Source of the DNA: Pristionchus mayeri
Lineage: Eukaryota; Nematoda; Chromadorea; Rhabditida; Neodiplogasteridae
Direction of reading: 5' to 3'
DNA: 64,000 nt
NCBI GenBank assembly: GCA_036245805.1
Contig: BTRK01000003.1
Coordinates: 17,586,464 to 17,650,463 of the forward strand
The position numbers were made by a program, and so were the translations under genes. How positions within the stretch are numbered: position 1 is the first letter of the stretch; every line of letters begins with the position of its first letter. A model generated the notes under the pieces. That model ran no database searches. It saw nothing but the letters and a program-made list of their open reading frames with translations, and was not told the origin of the DNA. This document shows, piece by piece, positions 35,575 through 46,700 of the stretch.

Positions 35575-36984
35575 TACATAGTAATTGAAGATACGGAAGT
35601 ACTCTTGTCCGAAATTCATTTTGAGGTCACTTCACCATATTGAGCCCGCTTTTTTTCTATACTCCGATTTTCCTAATTTTTGGGGAGAGGTGAGGCACAT
35701 ACATGTACTACAACTTAAGCATGAAAACTCAAAATGAATTTCCGATTTCCAAAGTTATATCATTTTTGGTTCACACGACCGCTCCGCACCAGGATGAGCA
35801 CCAGGAATGATCACTCCAACAGGAAAGTTGTAGCGCATGTTATCAGCTTTCTTTCTAAAAAAAGAACGACTTTCTATCGTTATTTTAAACGATTTTATGA
35901 TCATTTTAGTGAGCGCGATTTGACTGTCGAAAAGTGAAAGTACCATGTTTGGCCTTCTGAATCTCGACGATGACGTCAGATATCGAAATTCTGACGACGC
36001 AGTTTGAAAGAGCATCATTTGAAGTACTTGCAATCAAATTTGTTTCAAGATAGGACAAACTTTTTTCCTACCGCCGCGGCGTGGTCGATTCTCTCGCGAT
36101 TCCTCTCATATATTATTGTTTTCTAGACACGCGAACCATGCGCTCAATGACCGCTCACTTTCACATGACGAATAAAGTGTTTGTGAAACATAGAACAATC
36201 AGGAGGTAAAAAATATGAGCGATCAGAATAGGATGCAGGAAGAAAATTTGAAGTTGCACAAGACTATTGATTCTATCACACCTACAGCTGACCTCCTTCG
36301 GCTGACTCCATGCCCTCTCTACGAACAGGAATGCATTGTGGTCTGCACTCCAGACGGAATCATTGAGGGTGCAGTATCCGAGATGAGGAAGGTACTGCGA
36401 GACCGGAGAACGAGTGTGCAATCTGAGAGAGGATTAGGTATTCTATTTCTGCGATCAATAATTACGATGAATCTTCGATAATTGTGCGAGGACTCAATGG
36501 TTGTGACAGATCTGTGGCACTTTTTCAACAGCAGGCTTCGCAATGCCAGCGAGAGTTCAAGGGATGTGCCAATTCTGCTGCAATTTCCGATTTCGAAGCT
36601 ATCAAGAATAGTGCTACGTTTCTCAAAAGTGATGACAAAATAGGCGCGTGCTCTCCTCGTTTCACGCACTCTCTCGCATTGTCTGACGGATGAAAGAGCA
36701 CACGATAAGAGGCGATACTATTTCTCACCGGTCGTTGCCGACGAATCCGGCAGCCTCGCGCGATGCGGTGTAGTTACGGAAGTGCTGCAACCGTGGTATC
36801 AGCGTATCATGATGAGTTTGCTTCCATTTTCACCTTGATTTTGCTCCATTCATATCGTGGGGGCAAAATACCAACGATAAAATGCCATATTGCATGAACC
36901 TAGGACGGTTTGCATGCTGTTTGGTGCTTTGCTCGAATAGCCGGCACATACTTAAAAACGTAACCTATTATGATATATTTTATG

Positions 36985-37482
36985 GCAAACAAATCCGCAG
37001 CCTTATTATGGAGAATCTTGTAAGGGTAGGGCAAGAGTCCAGAATGGACGATCTTGCGCACTGAATGCTCGTCAATCCCGAGATCACGGGCCATCTTCCT
37101 CATAGGTCGCTCGGGATTGCGTGCGACTCGCTTCTGCACAATTTTCTTGTTCTTGCGAGTGACAGCGGAGGAAGGTATACCCATTCTAGGACGGTCCTTA
37201 GTCGTGCCCAGCTCCATGAAACGGCGGATGGTCTTGTAAACGGTAGGACGGCAAACACGTAGTTTCTTCGTGATTGAACCAACGGTCTCGCCGGTGCTCC
37301 AAAGGTCAATAATTATTGGCGGAATTGGTGGGGTCGAACCATGACTACGGGAAATAATTTAAAGTGTGCCTTGAATACACCGAATGATTAGGTAAAACCT
37401 GCTATAACATGTATTAACAGGTTTCCAGGACTGATGAAATATTTGAGTTCAAACTTTGTTTCCATACTTTCTCCGCACCCTG
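36985..37482 (-). pseudogene. maT-type transposase N-terminal relic
   Basis: On the minus strand a TACAGGGTG end (37484-37476) is followed by a start MVRPHQFRQ. After a one-base slip comes TVYKTIRRFMELGTTKDRPR, then RKNKKIVQKRV and MRKMARDLGIDEHSVRKIVH. This parallels the helix-turn-helix region of the intact element at 58610. Homology stops near 36985, where intron sequence of SEC14-like copy A resumes; the catalytic core is missing. Confidence 0.8.
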
Positions 37483-37599
37483 TAGGGCACTAGGTCTTGC
37501 GATCACTGTCGAATGATAACCAACTATTGCAGTATTTTTTTCAGAAGACTTCTAAACAGTGTGGGAACATGCTTGAAAAAATCCCATAGAAGGGCTACA

Positions 37600-38895
37600 T
37601 GAGAGACTATCTGAGCGGATTCACATACACCCGTACAGCAAAAAATAAAATTCCTTGAAAATAAGTGAATATAAGGGTTAATTTTAGATAAAGAAAAGTA
37701 GATAAAGAAAATCGGCCTTAGAAAGCCGTATCTCTGACCCCTCATTCTCTGCATTGCGCCGAATTGGGCGGTCGGTTTTTGAAAATTTTTTTGGAGCTTC
37801 CAAACTCCATAACCAGATAGATAGTGTCTCTGAAAGATCTCGACGAGAGAAGCATTTTTCCTGTTGGAAGTGAAGGGCTAGCTTATCTGTGAAAAAAGTT
37901 ACAGTCATTTGAAATTTTTAAGTGGCCGTCCTGAAAAATTTTATTCCATAGGGGGGATTTTAGATATGATCGTTAAATTCCCCGTGAAAAACTACCCCTT
38001 GTAGTAAAATTGCAGCGAAAAATATTGTCCTGACGGGGGTCAAATGGTAGACCGAACCCCTCGGACTTGAACGATTTCGAACGAAAAAATCGATTTTTTA
38101 CGGAAATCTTTTTTAGATCGACTTATCGTGAACTGTGATGTGGAAATTCGGATTCTACGATACGCCAGAAAATCTATTTCTCGTGAAATTCTGTGATATC
38201 AAAGTTTTCGACCCTAAATGCTCCTATGGCTGGAATTTTAGGGAAACTATTTCACACCTTTGAGGCCGAGAAAGTCGAAAAATTTGATATCACAGAATTT
38301 CACGAGATATAGATTTTCTGGCGTATTTTCACTCGTAGATTCCGAATTTCCACATCACAGTTCACGATAAGTCGATCTAAAAAGATTTTCGTAAAAAATC
38401 GATTTTTTCGTTCGAAATTGTTCAAGTCCGAGGTGTTCGGTCTACCATTTGACCCCCGTCAGGACAATATTTTTCGCTGCAATTTTACTACAAGGGGTAG
38501 TTTTTCACGGGAAATTTAACGATCATATCTAAAATCCCCCTATGGAATAAATTTTTTCAGGACGGCCACTTTAAAATTTCAAATGACTGTAACTTTTTTC
38601 ACAGATAAGCTAGCCCTTCACTTCCAACAGGAAAAATGCTTCTCTCGTCGAGATCTTTCAGAGTCACTATCTATCTGGTTATGGAGTTTGGAAGCTCCAA
38701 AAAAATTTTCAAAAACCGACCGCCCAATTCGGCGCTATGCAGAGTATGAGCGATCAGAGATACGGCTTTCTAAGGTCGATTTTCTTTATCTACGTGAAAA
38801 AGTAACTCTAGGGACTGATTTTCAAGGAATTTTATTTTTTGCTGTACGGCTCATAGGTGAAATTGCTCGATCCTCTCAGATAGTCTCTCATATTT
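37600..38895. mobile_element. 1.3-kb foldback palindrome
   Basis: Left arm 37600-38230 mirrors right arm 38250-38895: for example TCCTGACGGGGGTCAAATGG with CCATTTGACCCCCGTCAGGA, and AAGATAGAT-like ends around GAAAAATGCTTCTCTCGTCG. The two 74- and 117-codon frames in it are mirror images. It lies where the 5' exons of copy A and the 3' exons of copy B are missing. Confidence 0.9.
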
Positions 38896-40249
38896 TTGGT
38901 TATAATCCGACGGTGACATCCGATCTAGTGCCATGAAAACAGTGGAGTTCCTACTTTTCATCTATTGTACGGTCTTCAAACATGTCGAATCAGATAATTG
39001 TCCTTTCAAATACTCACCTCCAAAATCCTGGGGCACGAAGGATCGGGGCAGTTGTTTGAGCAGTTCCCTCACGCCTTCCTTGCCTGCGGGCATCACCTCG
39101 AACAGTCTGGAAAATGCTAATTGTATTATTTATTTTATGCCACAATCCAAACCAAATGCATATCATTTCGATATTTCCACTAAACAAATGTAGTCCTCTT
39201 GAAACATTTCAAATAAATCCATATTTCTCGCAAGATCCTTGGGATGTTGAAAAATAACTTTGATAATTTCTGGAGAGAACTCTTAAATCCTTTTTTACCT
39301 GCAGCTTCGTTCATTGAGAAACAGTCTGGCCAACTTCCAGAGGATTCCCGACATTCTCGGAGGATTCACGACGAAGATCCGCTGAATGATGTCGGGGTAC
39401 CTGCGAGAACGAACGTGATCTTTGAACTTTGGTCTCTATCCTCCAATTGTCTACTAAATGTGAACACGTTCGATCTCCCAGTATGTCTACACTGTTGTCT
39501 TCACTTCGCTATCGAACAGGATCTTTGATCTCTTACTTTCTCTCATAATCTATGTTTTTTTTCAGAATAAAAAAATCAAATCGTACCAATACTGCCACAT
39601 TTCTGCTCGCAACTGCCACAATTTCAGATATCCGCTCACGGGGTTGAGGTAATCTAAAATGTATGTTTCACTCATGCCATATTCGTTCCTTGGGAATCAT
39701 TAACCAATATCATCTTCCTATTCATTAAAAAAATAATACTGGTCAGTCAATGTTAATCTCTGTTTACCTAAAGTATGAAAATCGAAGAACCCAACTGACC
39801 AGTGATATTGATGAGCGAGAGATCAAAGATCACGATGACTTGCACTGGTCCCTTCCCTGCCAACTGACACTTTCTCGTCTGAAACCATCGATTTGAGATT
39901 AATTACTTCACTAGATTAGTGAGGGAAGTTTCGCTCCTTCTTTCTCGACAGTTTGAAAATAACGGAACTTCGAGTCAATCTCTTTGATAAACTGATTCCC
40001 TTAAAACGACAATGTGAAGTGACGTAGAATTTGCACTACAAACATCTCTCCATAAGCAACAATGGAATAACTAAATTTCAAAGACCGACTTGAGAATGAG
40101 CTGTAGGAGGACTTCGGAGAACGCGAAGCAGTGCAGCAGGTAGTCGGAGGTCTTCATGCTCTTGATCAGCTGAAACACATACTATGAATTGTTTTCAATC
40201 AATTATAGAAAAAGAGAAGCAAAGGAGCGAACAGGATCTCGAAAAATTT

Positions 40250-41000
40250 TCAAGTCAAACTCTAAATTGTTCCTGATTTCAGTTACAATCAACTATTCAT
40301 TTGATTGTAACTCCAAGGACAAATGAGATTGAGACAAACGTGAAGGATTATTGAGAAGCCTATTACACAGGCAAATAATTTGACTCTTCAGAAATTCTTG
40401 CCCCCTGAATTTCCGCTTAAAATTTTGGCCCAATCAGTAAACTACGCTAATTGGAGAATGCTTGTTTTATATTTTATGGCGCTGTACTCGTGCAGATCGA
40501 CCTTGAGAGCTCAATAGTGGTTCATTATTTTCTAACTTCTTATCTTGGATCACAGTTTTATTTAGGAGTAGATTCATCAATCAATAAGTAATTAGGATAT
40601 TTCGGAACCGTGATTTAGAAATTTAAACATCGAAATCAGCACTTTTTGTTGTTTTCTCACTCGCAATGAAGACCCGGTTTTTCACGTTAAACCGAGCAAG
40701 CAACTCTTGACCTACTACATATATGTTGGGCAAATTAAGAAGGTCTCAAATATCTGAGAAGTTGAGCTCAACCAAAAACACCCAAAAACACAATTTTCCG
40801 CAGTTTCGATATGAAAATAATGTTCTCACGTTCAATAACCGATATCATATTTCATATAACCGATATATCCAATGTTAATGTTTTCCGGTACTCCACCACT
40901 ACTGACGCCACTAAAACTATAGAGGAATTGCAGGCAATCGAAATAGGCTAGGAGAAATTATGAAAAATAAATAGTCAGAAACTTTTGAACCAACCTAATA
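40250..41000. mobile_element. Mariner-related insertion in intron 5 of copy B
   Basis: Compared with copy C (46905-46990), about 750 extra bases are present. The right side ends with AAACTTTTGAACCAACCTAA then TA, a mariner-type end. Internal words (CGAAATCAGCACTTTTTG and GAAGACCCGG near 40620-40680) loosely resemble 34805-34870 in the mariner relic. The left end is not clear. Confidence 0.5.
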
Positions 41001-42381
41001 AATCAAAATCACATGAAACATAATGAATAATTTTAAAAAATATTTTTTTAAATGAGAAATGAGAAGGACGGGAAGGAAGAGTGCACATTATGCAAATGTC
41101 TCAACAATATCGATAGTGTCTATTTCCGGTTTCCATGTTTATTTCTGACCTACTTCGGCTGACTCCATGCCCTCTCTACGAACAGGAATGCATTGTGGTC
41201 TGCACTCCAGACGGAGTCATTGAGGGTGCAGTATCCGAGATGAGGAAGGTACTGAGAGACCGGAGAACGAGTGTGCAACCTGAGTGAGGATTACGTCTTC
41301 TGTTTCTGCTCTCTAGCAAACTGATGAATCTTCGCAAAAATTGTGAGAGGGCTCTATGGCTGATACAGCTCTGTATCTTTTTTTAAATTCCCAGCAGTGA
41401 TGGCTTCAAGATCAGAGAAAGAGCACGCAGAATGAAGAGAGCAACGTCTTAATGCCCTCATCCAAAGGAGGGATGTTCTAATTCATCCAAAGGATCTTCT
41501 AATTCCTTATCAATTTCTGATATAGCAGCTATCCAGAACGAACAATCCTACGTCTCACTAGTGATGACAAATTGGCTCGTGCTCTCCTCGTTTCACGTAC
41601 TCTCTCGTTTTGTCTGACCAGTAAGAGAGCTCACGATGCCGAGTTCGCACACAATTTCTCACCGTTCAAACAGGTCGTTGCCGACGAATCCGGCAGCCTC
41701 GCGAGAAGCAGCGTAGTTGCGGAAGTGCTGCAAAGATGACATCAGAGTCGAACAATTTTATTTACCTGAGTCCGTAGACGCTAAAATCAAAGATAAAAAC
41801 CATATTGCATGGGCCTAGGATAGTCTGCATGCTGTTTGGTGAATTGTTCGAATATCCACCACATATTCAACGCTTCACTTATTTTGATTGATTTTATGAA
41901 AAAAATAGCCCTGGAAATATTACGGAGAAGAGGTTCCTCGTATATTTGAGCAAGAGGTGAAACTCACCGTCATCGCTGCTTTGACGTCGCCGTTGTGACC
42001 GCGAATCCACCTGGAATTTCAGCCCAATATAAAAAATACAGACACAAATCTGTCTTAAGGATGGTTCTTACGCCTTTATGGGCAGCGCAACTACTGTACA
42101 ATCTACTGAGGAAACTACTACTTAGACATGGCGAGGGAGTGCGGCAAATGAAGAGATTCAGACCCACCTCAGCAGATTGAAATCAGTGTCGAGATCGGGT
42201 GGAATTCCATCGACGATCACTCGACGGAGACGAGCGCGCAGCTTACCGATCACGTCCATCTGAAGAAATTCAGCGTCGGATGTCGGGACAAATTGGAAAT
42301 CGTTTTCGCAACCCAATTGCCCCCATCGTTGCCATTTGTTCTTCCATTTCCAAGACATTTGTGAAATTGAATTTCCAACTC

Positions 42382-42573
42382 TAAAGTAAGTAAGTAAGTA
42401 AGTAAGTTGAGGCATCCAAGCAAGGCTGGTTTGCCACCCCCGCGCCAATTCTGCGTTCAGTCTGTCCTGAGGTTATCAGCGACCTATGTGTGAGGCTACC
42501 GCCCGTGTTGTGTGCACGTGTTGGGGGATTTCTGACCTATTTCGTAACCCCCGTGGTCTGGGTGGATCTGCAG
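42382..42573 (-). mobile_element. RTE-type 3' tail (first copy)
   Basis: About 190 bp present in copies B and C but not D, starting with a TAAG microsatellite. Read on the minus strand, it ends ATGCCTCAACTTACTTACTT, as expected for an RTE-type 3' tail. A second copy is at 48826-49021 and a diverged piece at 62041-62110. No coding sequence remains. Confidence 0.6.
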
Positions 42574-42865
42574 TCCTATCCAATGCTTCACAAATACTAT
42601 TTTTTTCGTTTCGTTACGTCGCGGGCAACAACAGTAAATGATTGCTTTTCAATATTTTGAGTGTACAGTATCTAATACTATCCCAACCTCAAGAGGCGAC
42701 GGGAGCGGCGCGGCTGCGCTGCACGATGGCGTTACTGTCATCGAATCTGAAGAGGGTAAAATTTATTATTTGAACATTTGAATTTCGCGCCGATAAATCA
42801 CAAAAAATATGAAGATATATGCATAGAGAGAGGAGTAAGAAGTGAGGCGCAATGAAATGGACGAG

Positions 42866-43030
42866 AAATGGGCACTAGGTCGGATGGTCACCGTTGAGTG
42901 ATAAACAAAAATTGCACCCTTCTGCAGTATTTTCAGTCTTCTCGACAGTGTGGGAACATACTATACAATCCTACAGAATTGCACTTTTTGGTTATAATTT
43001 GACTATGATCATCCGGCCTGGCCGGGTGAT
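42866..43030. repeat. GGGCACTAGGTCGGATG hairpin element
   Basis: Starts GGGCACTAGGTCGGATG and ends with a degenerate complement ATCATCCGGCCTGG. Relatives: 49308 and 54805 (start only), 62226-62317 and 63362-63419 (tight hairpins), and the first word alone at 37486. Confidence 0.6.
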
Positions 43031-43369
43031 TGGATATGACAAGCGTGGGAAACGCCCCTGGTGGCGGAAAGAACGCAGCGCTTCAAGCTGTCAAAGGTAT
43101 ATTTAGGCCCTAGTAATGTTGCAGTGAGAAGCCCAGATCAGTGATCATGAAGGAGTTCTAACAATTGGTGGATTTAGTGCTGGATTCGCTTAGAGTATTA
43201 GAAAGTTGTTGTCTGACTCTCCTAGAATTGCACGCTCTCTCGCTACGACTGGCGAGAAAGAGAGATGTACAACGCGGAAAATATTTCAAATATGCTTCGT
43301 CATTGATTGAAGTAAAGGTGAATGAGTTTCGTTTGATGAAGAGAGCGCTTTGATGTAATAATAAAAATA

Positions 43370-43707
43370 AATAAAAATTTACAACGATAGAGTAATGTTA
43401 TCATTTGAGCGCTATTTTCGTACAGTTGTTTTCAGACGAAGATGCAGAGATGATTCACCTGCGGACGAATCGTAATTGAAAAGAATTGACGGTCTCAGAA
43501 AATGGCACGGGAAAGTCGAGGGGAATCGACGCAAAATTGGCTGAGATTTTTGGCCGATGTAGGCTAAAGTAAAGAATTCCCGGCAACAGATATCTATATT
43601 TTTATTGTTTATTGTTTTCAAAGTGTGTCGCAAGGTTCAGCTCAGGCATGTGGTTCAACGAGCTGTGCGATGGATACTCACTGCCCTACGTTTCCAACAA
43701 GAACTGA
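43370..43707 (+). pseudogene. Intergenic unit plus lectin last-exon relic (copy 3)
   Basis: 43370-43633 is the conserved intergenic unit. 43634-43707 reads SSGMWFNELCDGYSLPYVSN and a stop, the last lectin exon with the final cysteine (VCTKN) changed to VSNKN. This loses the domain's last conserved Cys, so the relic is not under lectin constraint. Confidence 0.8.
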
Positions 43708-46700
43708 GGGTTACGGAAACACGCTTGATTACTGTAGCTGCAATGGATAAAGGTAAAAGGTAAAGGTGTTAGGCTTTTCCACAATGGATGATTGATAAAA
43801 GATCAGATAATCCTTATTCAGCAGATTTGAACACGTATTTTCAACGACTAAAAAACTACAGTCTCTAATATCTCAATTTTTATTGGGCGATTAGAATATC
43901 ACAATTCATAAATAATACTTTATCGATTGCATCATTACTCGAGTAATCGATTCTCTCACATGGTAAAGCATCGGGAGATAATGCTGATAATCGGGTGTCT
44001 CACTCTCTACACTTTTTCATATATCGCTGACGAGAGAGTACGTGAATTGAAAAGAGTGAGAGTGCAACTTCTAATTGATAATGTGACTACACTGAGCTGT
44101 CTAGGTGCGGAGTGGAGGGCAAGGCCGGGCTGAATGTACACGAAATTAATGAATGGGTGAACCAATACTAGTCAAGAGTAGGTAAAATATAAAAGATCAG
44201 TCGAAAGAGTATCGTCCCTCTCCTACGAGTGTGATCGAGTAGTCCAACTGGACGGTAAACAGCTGGGAAGGATTGGAGAAGCGGAGGACGTATTCACCTG
44301 AACGAGAGGAGAAGTAAAATCAGGATTTATGAGCAAGAACGGAGATGGGAAGTTGAAATCATTATCTTCCCCTTCTGTGATTTTATTTTATTTCTTGAAG
44401 CCCTTTTCGATGAACAATTGTAACTTCACCGTTTTGATATACTTTGAGGAACTGCTGAAACGTATTTGAATGTGTTGAACTCAAAAGTAAATTTTAAAAA
44501 AAAACATACCTGTAACGAGGTTCTCCAGCGTTCCTTCTTCCGGCAGTTTAGACGTAGCCAGTCTAAGCAGGGGAAACACCATGTCGAACTCGTCCTGAAT
44601 TTAACACATTTATCTAGAGGTCATTTGATTCTATTTCCGTTTATTTTTATATTTGTGTTTATTTTTTATGATAAATTTGAGAGTTTTTGTAGAGCCTGAT
44701 ACAATCGAAATATAGCAGAACCGAAAGTTTACAATTTCAGCCAACGATGTAGCCTATCTGAATTTCTTTAAAACTTCTACCAAATTAAAATCTGTCCGTT
44801 TTATCAACGAAAGATAGTTGATTGCGTATAAACTGAGCTCACGTCATTAGTGTAAACGTGGAAGTCGAGTTCCCCACTGGAGAGGAAGTCCCAGCACAGA
44901 GATTGACCCTCGAGAAGGAAGATCGGAATGTGGAAGGACTCTGCGGGTAGCAGTTCCTGCAATAACAAATTATATATTCATTTGTCGATGTCTTATTGTT
45001 AATGCTCGCATCACCTAACATCCCAATTATTAATGACTAATTATTAATTGTAAGAGTTGCTTTTTTATACTGTGAACTATCTCGCCATTTTAGACAGGTG
45101 AGATAAATTCTTGCGAAGTGAATTCTACATTTTTTTTTCTACTCGTTCCTCTTGATCCTGACGATCCTAGGCCCACAGGACGATCCTAGGCCCACAGGAA
45201 TGAACGAGGTTCGCAGACATGAATCAAGATGCTGGTCTACTCCCTAACCTTATGCGTTGGCCTCGCCCTCCTGACTCCCTTCCTCTTGTAGTGTTGCAGT
45301 GATTTGTAGTGATCTGCAGTAGTAATCTTCTTCCTCAGAGAATATCCGGAGGAGTCCCCGTCAGAGCCAGTATACACGAAGTCACCTAAAATATTGGGAG
45401 ATTTTGAGATATGTGCGATCCCTAGTGATCCAAGTTTTAATAGACATGGCTTCGCAGGAGATGCTTCTTCCTTCTGCGCTATCTCTAGTAGATCGGAAAG
45501 GTGAGAGCGCAGAACGAAGACAGTCAATTCTTGCAAAGTCATCTCTACCTTTGATCTGATGTGGCAAATAACCAGGTCTAAGCAGAGAATTTTACCGAGA
45601 AAAAACACACCTCCAAAGTCCTGGGGCACGAAGGATCGGGGCAGTTGCTTCAGCAGTTCCCTCACGCCTTCCTTGCCTGCGGGCATTACCTCGAACAGTA
45701 TGGAAGATGTCAGCATTATTATTTATTTTATTTGAAAAGAATCGATTCCAAATATCAAATCGATAGTTCCAGTAAACAGACGTAGTCCTCTTGAAACATA
45801 TAAAATAAATCCCAATTTATAGAAAGATTCTTGTCATTTCGAAAAATAGTGTTGATCATTTCTGAAGAAAACTCTACTCACTTTAGATAATAAATCGGTT
45901 TTTACCTGCAACTTCGCTCATTGAGGAACAGTCTGGCCAGCTTCCAGAGGATTCCCAACATCCGCGGAGGATTCACGACGTAGATCCGCTGAATGATATC
46001 GGGGTACCTGCGAGATCGAAAGCGATCTTCGATCTTTTAATTTTGGTCTCTGTCCTTGCATCAAAGTGTCTACTAAATGTGAACACATTCGATCTCCCAG
46101 TATATCCACGCTGTTCTCTTCATGGTTTTATCGAACGCGATCTTTCATCTCCTCTAATCTCTCATTCTCTAAATGAAAAAAATAGGATCATGTAATAAAA
46201 ATCAAAAATAGGATCATGTAATAAAAATCGCACCAATACTGCCACATTTCTGCTCGCAACTGCCACAATTTGAGGTATCCGCTCACTGGATTAAGGTAAT
46301 CTGGAAATGTATGTTTCACTCATGTGATATTCGTTCCGTGGGAATTATTAATCAATTTAATCTTCTTCCTCAGGGTTTATACAACTAATACTAGTCAAGC
46401 AATGTTAATCTCTGTTCGCCACCCCTAAACTATGAAAATCGCAAAAAAACTGACCAGTGATGTTGATGAGTGAGAGATCAAAGATCACGATGACTTGCAC
46501 TGGTCCCTTCCCTGCCAACTGACACTTCTCACGTCTGGAACCATCGATTTTATTTTCATTGTTCCACTGTTCGATAGCTTAGATTAGAGTAGTTTCGCAA
46601 CTTCTCATTCAAAAGTGTGAAAATAGGGGACAAAGAGTTAATCTCCTTGACAAATTTCTTCCCTTATACCGAAATTACGACAGCAACGTGGCAATAACTC

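Larger units (their letters stand above)
32418..35582. mobile_element. Tandem-repeat-rich insertion, possibly Helitron-like
   Basis: The foldback right arm is interrupted between GAGGTAAA (32410-32417) and TTGAAG (35585-35590); the left arm is continuous here. The insert begins CTAG on the plus strand next to a stem AGCGA/TCGCT. Read in reverse it would end in a small hairpin and CTAG, followed by T, as Helitrons do. The expected TC start is not seen (it would be TTACTATG), and there is no RepHel protein, so the assignment is weak. It contains a hairpin, three tandem-repeat blocks and a mariner. Confidence 0.45.
24383..36107. mobile_element. 11.7-kb nested foldback insertion in an intron of SEC14-like copy A
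   Basis: Outer inverted ends start GAG with AATCGCGAGAGAATCGACCA on both sides (left 24383, right 36107) and extend about 400 bp. The arms then continue as 29574-30680 on the left and 30925-32417 plus 35583-35720 on the right. Without later insertions the element would be about 3.3 kb and almost fully palindromic. Flanking ATAT on each side may be the target duplication. The empty site is visible in copy D near 53230. Three secondary insertions are listed separately. Confidence 0.8.
21359..36784 (-). pseudogene. SEC14-like copy A, 5' truncated and multiply broken
   Basis: Exons homologous to copy D: E4 36784-36729 (9-nt in-frame deletion), E5 36422-36293, E6 24291-24208, E7 23979-23916, E8 23756-23690, E9 23597-23496, E10 split (23292-23213 and 22650-22634), E11 22507-22371, E12 22117-22004, E13 21755-21671, E14 21459-21359. 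Lesions visible: E1-E3 are missing (sequence stops in intron 3 near 36985). The last codon of E6 is TAG where other copies have Ser. A 562-bp element sits inside E10. The E11 donor is GC. An 11.7-kb insertion lies between E5 and E6. The residual frames still spell CRAL-TRIO and GOLD segments, so loss of function looks recent. Confidence 0.85.
39018..42741 (-). pseudogene. SEC14-like copy B, 3' truncated with a stop
   Basis: Exons: E1 42741-42688, E2 42259-42168, E3 42010-41968, E4 41727-41663, E5 41279-41150, E6 40169-40086, E7 39863-39800, E8 39653-39587, E9 39400-39299, E10 39106-39018. E1-E10 encode the CRAL-TRIO part in phase, but the last codon of E5 is TAG (GAG in the other copies). Exons 11-14, which encode the end of the lipid-binding domain and the whole GOLD domain, are absent. 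The truncation lies next to the foldback at 37600-38895. Confidence 0.85.
41909..45690. repeat. 3.8-kb segmental duplication (first copy)
   Basis: Nearly identical over most of its length to 48352-52069, with an offset of 6.38-6.44 kb. It spans the 5' exons of one SEC14-like copy, the intergenic unit with the lectin relic, and the 3' exons of the next copy. The part around 44310-44870 instead resembles copy A. Confidence 0.8.

Noticed and set aside
42158..42448. Frame with LTYLLTY-type repeats upstream of copy B (also copy C)
   Set aside because: Translation of the TAAG microsatellite of the RTE-type tail; the actual first exon lies further upstream at 42741-42688.
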